From Martinezella tropici (GTDB lineage: Bacteria > Pseudomonadota > Alphaproteobacteria > Rhizobiales > Rhizobiaceae): a stretch of 64,000 nt of DNA. The notes beneath the pieces were generated by a model that saw only the letters and a program-made list of their open reading frames with translations, was not told the DNA's origin and did not search any database. The stretch is from positions 248,001 through 312,000 of the forward strand of contig NZ_VNIP01000008.1 in assembly GCF_008370325.1 (NCBI RefSeq), written 5' to 3'. The first letter of the stretch is position 1. Each line of letters opens with the position of its first letter. Position numbers and translations under genes: made by a program. Below are positions 47,096-56,008 of this stretch, in pieces.

Positions 47096-48076
47096 ATGGC
47101 AAATTTCACGCTCAAGCAGCTCCGCTATTTCGAAGCCCTGGCCAGGCACGGCCATTTCGGGCGCGCGGCCGACGTATGTGCCATCTCCCAGCCCGCCTTG
47201 TCGATGCAGATCAAGGAATTGGAGGAGCAGCTCGGCACCGACCTTTTCGAAAGAGGTGCGCGCCAGGTACGTCTGACCAATTTCGGAGAGGCGTTCGCGA
47301 TCCGCGTGCGCGATATCCTGCGCTCCGTCGATGAGCTGGGAGACCTTGCGCGCGCATCGCACAACCAGCCTGTCGGCCGGCTGCGAATCGGTATCATTCC
47401 GACGGTCGCCCCGTATCTGCTGCCGAGCATCATCGGCAATCTCTCCCGCATATATGACGGGCTCGATATCCATGTGCGCGAGACCTTGACGTCGAAACTG
47501 GTGGAGGAACTGGAGGAAGGTCGGCTCGACACCGCCATTGTCGCCTTGCCCGTATCCGAGCCGTCGCTGACGGAAATACCGCTGTTTGCCGAAAACTTCG
47601 TGCTGGTGCGGCCCAGCGAGGATGAGGGCAAGCCGGTGCCCAACCGGGAGGCGCTTCGCGAAATGCGGCTATTGTTGCTGGAGGAGGGGCATTGCTTCCG
47701 CGATCAGGCACTGTCGTTCTGCAACATACAGTCGGCCGTTCCTCGGGAGCTCATGGATGGCAGCTCGCTATCGACGCTGGTGCAGATGGTCAGCGCCGGC
47801 ATCGGCGTCACTCTGATACCGGAGATGGCCGTCGCGGTGGAAACGCGTTCGGCTTCGGTCTCGACCGTGCGCTTCCAGAGCCCGCAGCCGTCGCGAACGA
47901 TCGGCATGATTTGGCGCAAGACGAGCCCCTTGGCCAGGCAGCTCATACAGATTTCCGAGGTGGTCCGGGACGCTGCCGACGCAATGCGCGAGCAGCACGA
48001 TTCGATTTGGCGTGCGCGGGATCTGGAGTTTGACGCTCATTTGAAGCTGCCGGCAATCAGCCGAGACGGCCGGTGA
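47096..48076 (+). CDS. oxyR: Hydrogen-peroxide sensor OxyR (LysR family)
   Basis: The 326-residue protein has an N-terminal winged helix (about 5-60; GHFGRAADVCAISQPALSMQI) and an effector domain with Cys200 and Cys209 in EEGHCFRDQALSFC. This is the OxyR redox pair that forms a disulfide on oxidation by H2O2. Its divergence from katG is the classical arrangement, so it very likely activates katG. The start is the ATG at 47096; the inverted repeat overlapping it suggests self-control. Confidence 0.95.
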   Translation: MANFTLKQLRYFEALARHGHFGRAADVCAISQPALSMQIKELEEQLGTDLFERGARQVRLTNFGEAFAIRVRDILRSVDELGDLARASHNQPVGRLRIGIIPTVAPYLLPSIIGNLSRIYDGLDIHVRETLTSKLVEELEEGRLDTAIVALPVSEPSLTEIPLFAENFVLVRPSEDEGKPVPNREALREMRLLLLEEGHCFRDQALSFCNIQSAVPRELMDGSSLSTLVQMVSAGIGVTLIPEMAVAVETRSASVSTVRFQSPQPSRTIGMIWRKTSPLARQLIQISEVVRDAADAMREQHDSIWRARDLEFDAHLKLPAISRDGR

Positions 48077-48150
48077 TCCCTCGCAAACCGATCATCTTTG
48101 CACGCGCATGTTAACGCTGTTCCGTTCTTTTCCACAGGTGAAGATATTTC

Positions 48151-48177
48151 AAACGATTAAAATAATTTCAATCGTTT
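48151..48177. promoter_or_regulatory. AT-rich inverted repeat (candidate operator)
   Basis: AAACGATT and AATCGTTT form a perfect 8-bp inverted repeat separated by 11 nt. It lies in the AT-rich 139-bp gap after oxyR and 39 bp before the start of the small gene at 48216, suiting a repressor or global-regulator site. Confidence 0.4.
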
Positions 48178-48215
48178 AAATAATTTAATACCTTGATTTA
48201 CAAGGAAACTCTTCC

Positions 48216-48428
48216 ATGTCATGCAAAGAACGCATGGCAATGGAGGTCGTGATGCAAGAGTTTGAAAACGTAAGAGATGAAATTCCTACGTATGTGATTG
48301 ATCGCCTGGAAAATGAATGGCGGCTGATGCAAGCTCAAAGCGTGCCGTCGAAGACCGGACTTGGGGCTGAAACGCCCATGAATACTGCGCCGGCAACCTC
48401 CGATAGTCTCGGATCTCTCGACAAGTAA
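48216..48428 (+). CDS. Small hypothetical protein
   Basis: The 70-residue soluble protein has a charged helical start (VRDEIPTYVIDRLENEWRLMQAQ) and a Ser/Thr/Pro-rich tail. AAGGAAA lies 8 nt before the ATG. An internal ATG at 48252 preceded by GGAGGT could be the true start and gives a 58-residue product. I do not recognise the family. The upstream AT-rich region with an inverted repeat looks like a promoter. Confidence 0.5.
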   Translation: MSCKERMAMEVVMQEFENVRDEIPTYVIDRLENEWRLMQAQSVPSKTGLGAETPMNTAPATSDSLGSLDK

Positions 48429-48519
48429 TCGTTTCGGGGCCGGGTCGCGCCACACCAGCAGGCTGTGAGGCCCGCGATGAAGGCCCCGGCATTCCCGCTC
48501 TTCCTGTCACAGAAAAAAA

Positions 48520-48545
48520 GAACCAGCCCCGATCTATAGCCGGGG
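48520..48545. terminator. Hairpin between the small gene and the amidohydrolase gene
   Basis: GCCCCG pairs with CGGGGC in the convergent gap, with an A-run before and T-containing sequence after, so it may act in both directions. Confidence 0.45.
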
Positions 48546-48562
48546 CCGTCGTTTCTATCGCT

Positions 48563-49744
48563 TCAGGCGTCGAGATAGCGTTCCGTCAGCCGTGCCCACA
48601 TGGCAGCCCCCACGGTGAGGCTCTCATCGGCGAAATCATATTTGGCACTGTGAAGGATGGCGGAGTCGATGCCGTTGCCGAGGCGTAGGAAGCTGCCTGG
48701 CTTGTGCTCGAGATAATGAGAGAAATCTTCGCTGCCGGGGATCAGGCCACAGGTAGTGACCTTGTCGGCGCCGACCAGTTCTTCGGCCACCATGCGCGCG
48801 AATTCGGTTTCCTTTTCCGAGTTCACGACCACCGGATGACCGTGGGTGTAGTCGATCTCGAAGCTAGCGCCGTAGCCTTCCGCAACTGATTGCGTCAGCT
48901 TACGGATGCGAGCTTCAAGCAGCCCGCGCACCTTCGGGTCGAAGGAGCGGACGGTGAGCAACATCTTGGCGCTTTCCGGAATGACGTTCGAAGCCTCGCC
49001 GGCATGGATGGCGCCGACAGTGACGACTGCGGTCTCAGTCGGATCGACGCTGCGGGCAACGATGGTTTGCAGGCTGACGACGAGATTGCAGGCAACGACG
49101 ACCGGGTCGATGGTCAGATGTGGCCGCGAGGCGTGGCCACCCTTGCCTGTGATGGTGATCTCGACGGTGTCGGCGGCGGCCATCAGCGGGCCGGAGCGCA
49201 GTAGCCAGGTGCCTTCCGGGGCACCCGGATGATTGTGCAGCCCGAAAATGACGTCGAAGGGGAAGCGTTCGAAGAGGCCATCCTTGATCATCGCTGGAGC
49301 GCCGCTCACCGCGCCTGCCTCCTCGGCCGGCTGAAAGATCAGGTTGACCGTACCGCTGAAGCGGCGCGTGCGGGCGAGATATTCGGCCGCGCCTAGCAAT
49401 ATGGTCGTGTGGCCGTCATGTCCGCAGGCATGCATCTTGCCCAGCACCTTGCTGGCATAGGGGCGCCCGGTCTGCTCGGTGATCGGCAGGGCGTCCATGT
49501 CGGCGCGGATCGCGATGCTCTTCTTGCCTGCCCCGACCGTCATGCGCGCGACGACGCCATGGCCACCGACATTGCGCGTCACCTCATAACCCCAGGCTTC
49601 CAACTTTTCCGCCACGAAACGCGCGGTTTCCGCTTCCTCGAAGGAGAGCTCGGGGTTGGCGTGGAGATGCTGTCGGATGCCGGTCAGTTCGGCCTTCATC
49701 GGTTCGAAATCGGAAAGGCGGGCGAAATCGTTGTCGAGGGTCAT
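48563..49744 (-). CDS. M20-family amidohydrolase (hippurate/N-acyl-amino-acid hydrolase type)
   Basis: This 393-residue zinc hydrolase cleaves N-acyl amino acids or similar amides in the cytoplasm. The metal motif CGHDGHTT (about residues 106-113), a dimerisation domain in the middle and the late PGSEDFSHYLEHKPG fit HipO/IAA-amino-acid hydrolases. It is the last gene of an importer operon (49820 ATPase upstream, 75-nt gap), so it likely acts on the imported compound. The exact amide is unknown. Confidence 0.92.
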   Translation of the reverse strand: MTLDNDFARLSDFEPMKAELTGIRQHLHANPELSFEEAETARFVAEKLEAWGYEVTRNVGGHGVVARMTVGAGKKSIAIRADMDALPITEQTGRPYASKVLGKMHACGHDGHTTILLGAAEYLARTRRFSGTVNLIFQPAEEAGAVSGAPAMIKDGLFERFPFDVIFGLHNHPGAPEGTWLLRSGPLMAAADTVEITITGKGGHASRPHLTIDPVVVACNLVVSLQTIVARSVDPTETAVVTVGAIHAGEASNVIPESAKMLLTVRSFDPKVRGLLEARIRKLTQSVAEGYGASFEIDYTHGHPVVVNSEKETEFARMVAEELVGADKVTTCGLIPGSEDFSHYLEHKPGSFLRLGNGIDSAILHSAKYDFADESLTVGAAMWARLTERYLDA

Positions 49745-49819
49745 GGCTATTCCAATGGTTCGCTTGAGCCGCCATCCGCCATAGAGCGTGCGGGCTTCAC
49801 TAATGATATATGTGTCGCG

Positions 49820-50611
49820 CTAGATGAAGCGCGACAGGAAGCTTCTGGTGCGCGGATGCTGCGGATTGCCGATCACATCCTCCGGCTTGCCCTGTTCGAC
49901 AATCTTGCCGCCATCCATGAAGACGACGCGGTCGGCCGCCTCGCGGGCAAAGCCGATTTCGTGGGTGACGACGATCATCGTCAGGCCCTGTTTGGCAAGG
50001 TCGCGCATGGTCGACAGCACCTCGCCGACAAGCTCTGGATCGAGTGCCGAGGTCGGCTCATCAAACAGCATCAGCTTTGGCTTGATCGCCAGCGCGCGGG
50101 CGATCGCAACACGCTGCTGCTGGCCGCCGGAAAGCTGGCGCGGATAGTTGTGAGCCTTGGCCGAAAGGCCGACGCGATCGAGCAGTGCCAGCGCGTTTTC
50201 GGTCGCCTGCTTCCGGCTTTCGCCATGGATGCCGATCGGCGCTTCGATGACATTCTGCAGCGCCGTCATATGCGGATAGAGATTGAACTGCTGGAACACC
50301 ATGCCGATCTTGCGGCGCTGCAGCGCGATCGCATGGCTGGACAGTTTGACCAGCCTGCCCTTGGCCAGCCGATAGCCGATCTGCTCGCCATCGACTTCGA
50401 TCGAACCGCGATTGATCGCTTCCAGGTGATTGATGCAGCGCAGGAAGGTCGATTTGCCGGATCCGGAAGGGCCGAGGATGACGACCACTTCGCCCGGCAT
50501 CACATCGAGGTCGATGCCTTTCAAGACTTCGAGATCTTCGAAGGATTTATGGACGTTGCGCGCCTGCACCAGCGGCGCCACGTTGGCAACAGTGTTTGTG
50601 GCGACGTTCAT
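49820..50611 (-). CDS. Polar amino-acid ABC transporter ATP-binding protein
   Basis: The 263-residue ATPase has Walker A GPSGSGKST (about 51-59), signature [15 protein letters not shown], Walker [14 protein letters not shown] and the His switch in VVTHEIG. It energises the permease encoded just upstream; the 4-nt overlap (50608-50611) means the genes are co-translated. Homology to GlnQ/HisP indicates an amino-acid-like ligand. A short N-terminal extension precedes the NBD. Confidence 0.93.
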   Translation of the reverse strand: MNVATNTVANVAPLVQARNVHKSFEDLEVLKGIDLDVMPGEVVVILGPSGSGKSTFLRCINHLEAINRGSIEVDGEQIGYRLAKGRLVKLSSHAIALQRRKIGMVFQQFNLYPHMTALQNVIEAPIGIHGESRKQATENALALLDRVGLSAKAHNYPRQLSGGQQQRVAIARALAIKPKLMLFDEPTSALDPELVGEVLSTMRDLAKQGLTMIVVTHEIGFAREAADRVVFMDGGKIVEQGKPEDVIGNPQHPRTRSFLSRFI

Positions 50612-51552
50612 TGGCCCGCCTCCTGTGCCGGCACGAGCGCTGGCGCGCTCTCGGTTGCCACTTTCGTCCCGCCGGTGCGGCGGTCGGCGCGGCTGTAGTA
50701 GCGCTCGATATAGCTCTGGCCGATATTCAGCACCGAGGTGATTAGCAGGTACCAGATAACGGCGACGAGCAGCATCGGGACGACTTCGAATGTGCGGTTA
50801 TAGATCGATTGCACGGAGTAAAGCAGATCGGCCATGGCAATGACGCTGACGAGCGAGGTCGCCTTGATCATGCTGATAAGCTGGTTGCCCGTCGGCGGCA
50901 CGATGGAGCGCATGGCCTGCGGGATGATGATACGGCGCAGCGCGCGGATGCGCGTCATGCCAAAGGCTTCAGCGGTCTCGAACTGGCCCCTGTCGACCGA
51001 AAGCAGGCCGCCGCGGATGATCTCGGCCATATAGGCGGCCTCGTTGAGCGCCAGGCCGGCAATCGCTGCCGTCATAGGGCTGATGACCGAATTGGTGTCC
51101 CAGCTGACGAAGGTCGGCCCGAAGGGGATGCCGATCGACAGCGTCGGGAAGAGCGTCGAGAGATTGTACCAGAAGATCAGCTGCACGAGCAGCGGCGTGC
51201 CGCGGAAGAACCAGATGAACAGGGAGGCGAGCGAGCTTGCCAGCCTATCCTTCGACATGCGGGCGATCGCCAAAAGCAGGCCAAAGGCGATGCCGAGCGC
51301 CATGGCGACAACCGTCAGGCCGAGCGAGACATAAAGGCCGCTGATGACGACCGGATCGAAGAAATACTGGGCAACGACATGCCAGCCGAAGTTTTCATTG
51401 TGGGCGACCGACCAGCCGCAATAGGCAGCGATCAATAGCGTTGCGATCCAGGCTGCCACGCGGCCCTTGGGGAACGGTGTATGGGCATTCGCCACGTCCC
51501 GTTCGGACGCATCGCCGGATGGCGATGCGATGTTTCCGGCGTTGCTACTCAT
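50608..51552 (-). CDS. Polar amino-acid ABC transporter permease
   Basis: The 314-residue permease (usual length about 220-240) has an N-terminal extension of about 70 residues, including one extra transmembrane helix. FRGTPLLVQLIFWYNL and the EAA loop (GQFETAEAFGMTRIRALRRI) are present. As the only permease of this importer, it may form a homodimer. It overlaps both neighbouring genes by 4 nt, a tightly packed operon. Confidence 0.9.
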   Translation of the reverse strand: MSSNAGNIASPSGDASERDVANAHTPFPKGRVAAWIATLLIAAYCGWSVAHNENFGWHVVAQYFFDPVVISGLYVSLGLTVVAMALGIAFGLLLAIARMSKDRLASSLASLFIWFFRGTPLLVQLIFWYNLSTLFPTLSIGIPFGPTFVSWDTNSVISPMTAAIAGLALNEAAYMAEIIRGGLLSVDRGQFETAEAFGMTRIRALRRIIIPQAMRSIVPPTGNQLISMIKATSLVSVIAMADLLYSVQSIYNRTFEVVPMLLVAVIWYLLITSVLNIGQSYIERYYSRADRRTGGTKVATESAPALVPAQEAGQ

Positions 51553-52439
51553 TTCGGCAATGTCCCGCCAAGATTGACACCCGGTTCCTTGATCATGTTG
51601 TTCTCAAGGCCCCATTTCTTCATGATGGCGGCATAGGTGCCATTGTCCATAAGAAGCTTGACGGCATCCTTGAGGATGGGTCCGAGCGGCGAGCCCTTCG
51701 GCACGACGGCGCCCTGATAGAGATCCTCGAAACCGTTCTTCTGGCCGACGCCGGTCAGTTCCAGCTGGCCGTTGGCCTGCGACACGAAGTAGGTGAGCGG
51801 CGCCTGCGAGGAGAAGAAGGCGTCGGAACGCTTGGAGCGGACGGCGAGGATCGAGCTCGGCTGATCGGTGAAGGACTGGACCTCGATCGCACCCTTGCCG
51901 TCGGTCTTGCACTTCTCGGCCTGGACCTGGATGACCTTTTCTGCCGATCCGCCGGCCATGACGGCAATGCGTTGGCCGCAGGCGCTATCGAGCGAGGTAA
52001 TGCCCTTCGGATTGCCCTTCTGGACAGCGAAGACAACGAATTCCTGCACCCAGTCGACGAAGTCATTGGCCTCCTCGCGGCTCTTGAAATCGCCGATCGG
52101 GCCGAAGGCGAACTGGTAGCGGCCGGAATTGATGCCGGCGAGGATGGCGGGCAGGCCGCTGACGCTCTCATGCTCGATTTTCACGCCAAGAACTTCGCCG
52201 ATCGCATCGGTGAGATCGGCGCTGGCGCCAGTCAGCTTGGTGCCGGTGACGATTTCATAGGGAGGGAAGGAGCCGTTGTTGACTGAGATCATCTTGCCTG
52301 ATGTGCGGATCGCCTCCGGCAGCTTGGCTTGCAGATCCTTGCTGACCGAAAGTTTCGGCAGGCCCGCATCCTCAGCGAAGGCTGCGCCCGACATCATCAG
52401 GCTTGCGAGGGCGAGGTAGGTCATTTTCTTCAGCGACAT
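51549..52439 (-). CDS. ABC transporter substrate-binding protein (family 3)
   Basis: The 296-residue protein has a signal peptide (KKMTYLALASLMMSGAAFA) and a type-3 solute-binding fold: ISVNNGSFPPYEI, GASADLTDAIGEVLGVKIEHE, and the later FEDLYQGAVVPKGS. AAGGGGA lies 6 nt before the ATG at 52439, which is why I prefer it to the in-frame ATG at 52445. The ligand is unknown; the amidohydrolase downstream suggests an N-acylated amino acid. Confidence 0.88.
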   Translation of the reverse strand: MSLKKMTYLALASLMMSGAAFAEDAGLPKLSVSKDLQAKLPEAIRTSGKMISVNNGSFPPYEIVTGTKLTGASADLTDAIGEVLGVKIEHESVSGLPAILAGINSGRYQFAFGPIGDFKSREEANDFVDWVQEFVVFAVQKGNPKGITSLDSACGQRIAVMAGGSAEKVIQVQAEKCKTDGKGAIEVQSFTDQPSSILAVRSKRSDAFFSSQAPLTYFVSQANGQLELTGVGQKNGFEDLYQGAVVPKGSPLGPILKDAVKLLMDNGTYAAIMKKWGLENNMIKEPGVNLGGTLPK

Positions 52440-52483
52440 GGTCATTCCCCTTTTTGCTTTGTGTCTCTGATTTGAAGCGATGG

Positions 52484-53461
52484 TCAGGCGGCGCTTGTCC
52501 TGCTGCCGTCGACGTCGAAGGGAAAGAGTTCCTCCGGCGTCATCAGGCGCGGCAGGATGCCCTGTATGTGCAATTCCCCAGCGAAATCGGCGATCATCTT
52601 GCGGTTGGCGGCAAAGCCGCTCGCATCCCAACCCTCCGGTAGCTCGACCGCCGATTTCAGCAGTTCGTCGAGCATGAAGGGCGTGGTGTCGGCATATTTG
52701 CGCCGCTTGCCGAGCCAGACGCGCTGCGATTCATCGATGAGAGCGCTCAGTTCGGCCATGACCCAGGGATGCTCGGCGACAAACTCCGCCTTGAAACCGA
52801 TCAGGTGCATGCCCGGTACATAGCCCACGTCGGCAAAATAGCGATGCTCGGCTGCGCGGAAATCCGGCAGGAGCTGGCGGAAGCCGGAATTGCCGGCGAA
52901 ATAGCCGTCCGGCATGAAGGGCGTGAAAATCGCGTCAAGCAACCCTTCCTTCAGCAGGTCCACCATCGGCCTTTCTCCGGGTGCCGGTTCGATGCGGCCG
53001 GGACGACCAAAGCCGTCGAGGCGATCGGTGATCGGATGGGCTTCGGTGAGACGACCGGCATACCACATGGCATCCTCGACCCCCACGCCCTCGCGCCGAA
53101 GGGCTGCGCGCGTCCAGGTATTGCCGGAGTCGCGCCAGCCGGTGACGCCAATCCGTTTGCCTGCCAGCTGGGCGAAGCTCGTGATCGGGCTGTCCCTGGT
53201 GGTGATGACGCAGCGGTGGCGGAAGCCGCGCATGATGAAGTTCGGAATGCCGACGACGCTCTCGTCGCCGTCGATGCGCATCTGCGTGTAGCGGCTGAAG
53301 GAGGTTTCGGCCGCATCATAGGCGTCGCTCCTGCCGACATGCGAGACCAGCGTTCCGACCCGGTCGACCTTGATGTCGAGCTTGGGGGAGGAGACGTCAC
53401 CCAGGACCAATGGTGTCATATAGTCCCAGTCACGGAGGGCAAGGCGAAGAGTAAGGGCCAT
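52484..53461 (-). CDS. Dihydroxyphthalate-decarboxylase-like / THI5-like periplasmic-fold protein
   Basis: The 325-residue protein has no signal peptide, with LRLALRDWDYMTPLVLGDV at the start and AAETSFSRYTQMRIDG, GIPNFIMRGFRHRCV, and GKRIGVTGWRDSGNTW. These match the family annotated as 4,5-dihydroxyphthalate decarboxylase (Pht5) and solute-binding-like NMT1/THI5 proteins. It could be a decarboxylase or a cytoplasmic binding protein. It is the first gene of the operon, divergent from the MocR regulator, with the inverted repeat in between. Confidence 0.75.
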   Translation of the reverse strand: MALTLRLALRDWDYMTPLVLGDVSSPKLDIKVDRVGTLVSHVGRSDAYDAAETSFSRYTQMRIDGDESVVGIPNFIMRGFRHRCVITTRDSPITSFAQLAGKRIGVTGWRDSGNTWTRAALRREGVGVEDAMWYAGRLTEAHPITDRLDGFGRPGRIEPAPGERPMVDLLKEGLLDAIFTPFMPDGYFAGNSGFRQLLPDFRAAEHRYFADVGYVPGMHLIGFKAEFVAEHPWVMAELSALIDESQRVWLGKRRKYADTTPFMLDELLKSAVELPEGWDASGFAANRKMIADFAGELHIQGILPRLMTPEELFPFDVDGSRTSAA

Positions 53462-53500
53462 GAAATTCACTCGCGGGAAAACTTGTTTTCTCAACGAGTA

Positions 53501-53546
53501 AATGTTCAATATAAGTCGATCAAATGTTATTACGTTATTGAACATT
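53501..53546. promoter_or_regulatory. Perfect long inverted repeat (candidate MocR operator)
   Basis: AATGTTCAATA (53501-53511) and TATTGAACATT (53536-53546) are perfect 11-bp complements separated by 24 bp. They lie between the divergent operon and the MocR gene. A third partial copy (AATGTTAT) lies between the arms. MocR-type factors bind spaced repeats, so this is a good operator candidate. Confidence 0.7.
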
Positions 53547-53561
53547 AAAAATGGTGCGAAA

Positions 53562-54890
53562 ATGAGCGAAGACCGGGACGCGGAATGGTTTGCCGAAAAA
53601 TTGAGCGATCGGACCATTCGTGGTATCGCGCTGGAGACAAGCGCGCTCATTCGCGCCGGCGCATTGCCGGTCGGCACCAAATTGCCGCCCATCCGCGACC
53701 TTGCCTTTGCCCTTGGCATAAGTCCGGCGACCTTGTCCGAAGCCTGGAGCGAGCTCAGGCGCCAGAAGATCATCAGCGGACGCGGCAGGAACGGCACATG
53801 GGTCAGCGGCGATCGCTTCGTCGCCAAGCCGGCTCGGCTTGCAAGCGTCGGTGACTATGGCTCCGACGCCCTGAACCTGACCGCCGCCGTTCCCGACGTG
53901 CGATTGCTGCCGAAGCTGGAGGCGGCGATGGCCTATGGGGCGTCGGCTGAAAATCTCAACAGCTACGAACGCAGCCGGATCTTGCCGGAGCTGGAGGAGC
54001 AGGTCAGGAAGACGTGGCCTTACGAGCCGGAGGCGTTCCTGGCAACCAATGGCGGCTATAATGCCGTCTATACCGTAATCAACGCCCTGGTCATGCCCGG
54101 TGCTGCCGTTGCGATCGAAGACCCCACAGGCATGCGCCTTCTCGATATTCTCGAGGATCGCGGTGCGCGCATCATTCCGGTGAAATGCGACGAGGAGGGG
54201 CCGCTGCCTTCGTCACTGGAGGAGGCGCTGCGGTATCGCCCGGTCGCTTTCATCTTCCAGCCGCGCATCCATTCGGTCACCGGCCAGAGCGTGAGCGCGG
54301 CGCGCATGGGAAGGATCGCCGAAATCCTTCGCGACAAGGATACATTGATCGTGGAGGACGATGGTATCGCCGATATCTCGACGGCGCCGCGCCATTCGAT
54401 AGGGAATCTTTTTCCCGATCGAGTCATCCATATCCTGTCGTTTTCCAAAACGCATGGGCCGGATCTGCGCCTTGCCGTATTGTCGAGCTCACGGGCGATC
54501 ATCGACCAGATCCAATCCTATCGCAGCTTCAGTTCTGGTTGGACCAGCCGTATTCTGCAGGCGGCCGCCGCCTGGCTGCTGCGCGATCCGGCGACGGCTG
54601 CCTGTCTCGATCATGCCCGGCAGGCTTATCGGCAGCGCCGGGCCGGCCTCATCGACGCGCTTGGCGAGCGCGGTGTCAATGCGCGCCATGGTGAGGGGTT
54701 ATGCGCGTGGATACCGGTCTCGTCGGAGCCTTTTGCAATGGTAACGCTTGCCGCCAGGGGCATCGCGGTGCATCCGGGCGCCAAATTCTCCATTCTGCCC
54801 AGCAGCCATTTGCGCGTGGCGACGGCCAATCTCTCGGAGCGGCGCGAGGAGGTTGCGGATGCCATTGCACTCGCTGCCGTCCATGCGTGA
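53562..54890 (+). CDS. MocR/GntR-family PLP-dependent transcriptional regulator
   Basis: The 442-residue fusion has a GntR winged helix (about 15-80; IRDLAFALGISPATLSEAWSELRRQ) and a fold-type-I aminotransferase domain (about 95-435). The PLP lysine is Lys296 in SFSKTHGPDLR. Such regulators sense amino-acid-like ligands through PLP. It is divergent from the import/hydrolase operon and probably controls it through the 11-bp repeat. The ATG at 53562 gives the family start; an earlier in-frame start would overlap the operator. Confidence 0.92.
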   Translation: MSEDRDAEWFAEKLSDRTIRGIALETSALIRAGALPVGTKLPPIRDLAFALGISPATLSEAWSELRRQKIISGRGRNGTWVSGDRFVAKPARLASVGDYGSDALNLTAAVPDVRLLPKLEAAMAYGASAENLNSYERSRILPELEEQVRKTWPYEPEAFLATNGGYNAVYTVINALVMPGAAVAIEDPTGMRLLDILEDRGARIIPVKCDEEGPLPSSLEEALRYRPVAFIFQPRIHSVTGQSVSAARMGRIAEILRDKDTLIVEDDGIADISTAPRHSIGNLFPDRVIHILSFSKTHGPDLRLAVLSSSRAIIDQIQSYRSFSSGWTSRILQAAAAWLLRDPATAACLDHARQAYRQRRAGLIDALGERGVNARHGEGLCAWIPVSSEPFAMVTLAARGIAVHPGAKFSILPSSHLRVATANLSERREEVADAIALAAVHA

Positions 54891-54899
54891 CGGGGAATG

Positions 54900-55970
54900 T
54901 TATCGGCTCGAAGTCGCGCCTATGCTTTTAGGTGCGTCTTTCCAGGGTGACGCATACTTTACCAGGATCGCGGCAAGCTTTGCCGAAAGGAGCGCAATCA
55001 CGGAAATCGCGACGAGATAGATCGCGATGTAGATCGGCTGCGGCAGATGGATGTCGCGCATCAAATGCCCGTAGATCTCCGTAAAACCGCGATGGCACAT
55101 GTAGATCGGGTAGGAGAGATAGCCGAGAAAGATGCCGAGCCGCTGCAGGCTGGCCGGCAATTCGAGCATCGTGCCCGCAAGGACGATGAGCGGCGAGATC
55201 AGGATGCAGAAGACGAGCGCATATTTCAGCGAATAGGTCGGAAGAAACAGCAAGGCTGAGATCGCCGCGATCGGCAGCAGGGCCGCATAGCTGTTCATGG
55301 TCCAGCCAAGCGCCGTGCCGTTTCGCAGCCGATAGATGATCATTCCAAGCGTGAAGGAGAAGAAGACGCGGGCAAAGCCGCCGTCCACCGAGCGCCATTC
55401 CCAGCCGAGATCGAGCGATTTATGGTAGAAGGCCGAGCCGATCAGCAGCGCCAGAGATGCGGCGGCAATGAGGATGAGGCTTCGCGTTTTCAGCCTGAAC
55501 AGTGCGAGCGCGAATACGAGGTTGGCAAGCAATTCCCAGAAGAGCGACCAGGCCGGACCATTCAGCGGATAGAGCGCCCAGATGTCACCGGCCGATCGGG
55601 TCAGAAAGCTCGGCGAAGGCAGCATGAAAACCGTCGTGAGGATGCTTGCGGCAAGATCGGCACGCCCGACGCCTGCCGCCTGCCAATGCAGCAGCAATTG
55701 CACAAGGCCGTAGACACTGCCGATGAGGAAGAGCGGATAGAGGCGGGCATAGCGCGCCTTCATGAAGGCAAGAACGGTCATGCCGTCGGCGAGCTTTTCG
55801 CCGTAGGCTCTGGCGATCACGAACCCGCTGAGTACGAAGAAGAAATCGACCGCGATATAGGCCGATGGAGCATAGGGCCGATCGAGGTGGTAGACGACAA
55901 CGGCGAAGGCCGCCAGGCCGCGCATCGCATCCAGGGCGGCGTATCTATGTTTCGTTGCGTCAGCCGGCAT
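54900..55970 (-). CDS. OafA-type membrane acyltransferase (acyltransferase family 3)
   Basis: The 356-residue protein has about ten transmembrane helices. The opening LDAMRGLAAFAVVVYHLDRP holds the conserved Arg and His of the family, followed by FFFVLSGFVIARAYG. It probably adds acetyl or succinyl groups to extracellular polysaccharide or lipopolysaccharide. It is encoded on the same strand as a glycosyltransferase and a flippase, with a 38-nt gap to the former, so it belongs to a surface-polysaccharide cluster. It converges on the MocR gene with 9 nt between stops. Confidence 0.9.
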   Translation of the reverse strand: MPADATKHRYAALDAMRGLAAFAVVVYHLDRPYAPSAYIAVDFFFVLSGFVIARAYGEKLADGMTVLAFMKARYARLYPLFLIGSVYGLVQLLLHWQAAGVGRADLAASILTTVFMLPSPSFLTRSAGDIWALYPLNGPAWSLFWELLANLVFALALFRLKTRSLILIAAASLALLIGSAFYHKSLDLGWEWRSVDGGFARVFFSFTLGMIIYRLRNGTALGWTMNSYAALLPIAAISALLFLPTYSLKYALVFCILISPLIVLAGTMLELPASLQRLGIFLGYLSYPIYMCHRGFTEIYGHLMRDIHLPQPIYIAIYLVAISVIALLSAKLAAILVKYASPWKDAPKSIGATSSR

Positions 55971-56008
55971 TGATCGAAACCTCGTTGAGCGGAAGGATTG
56001 CGCCGCAG

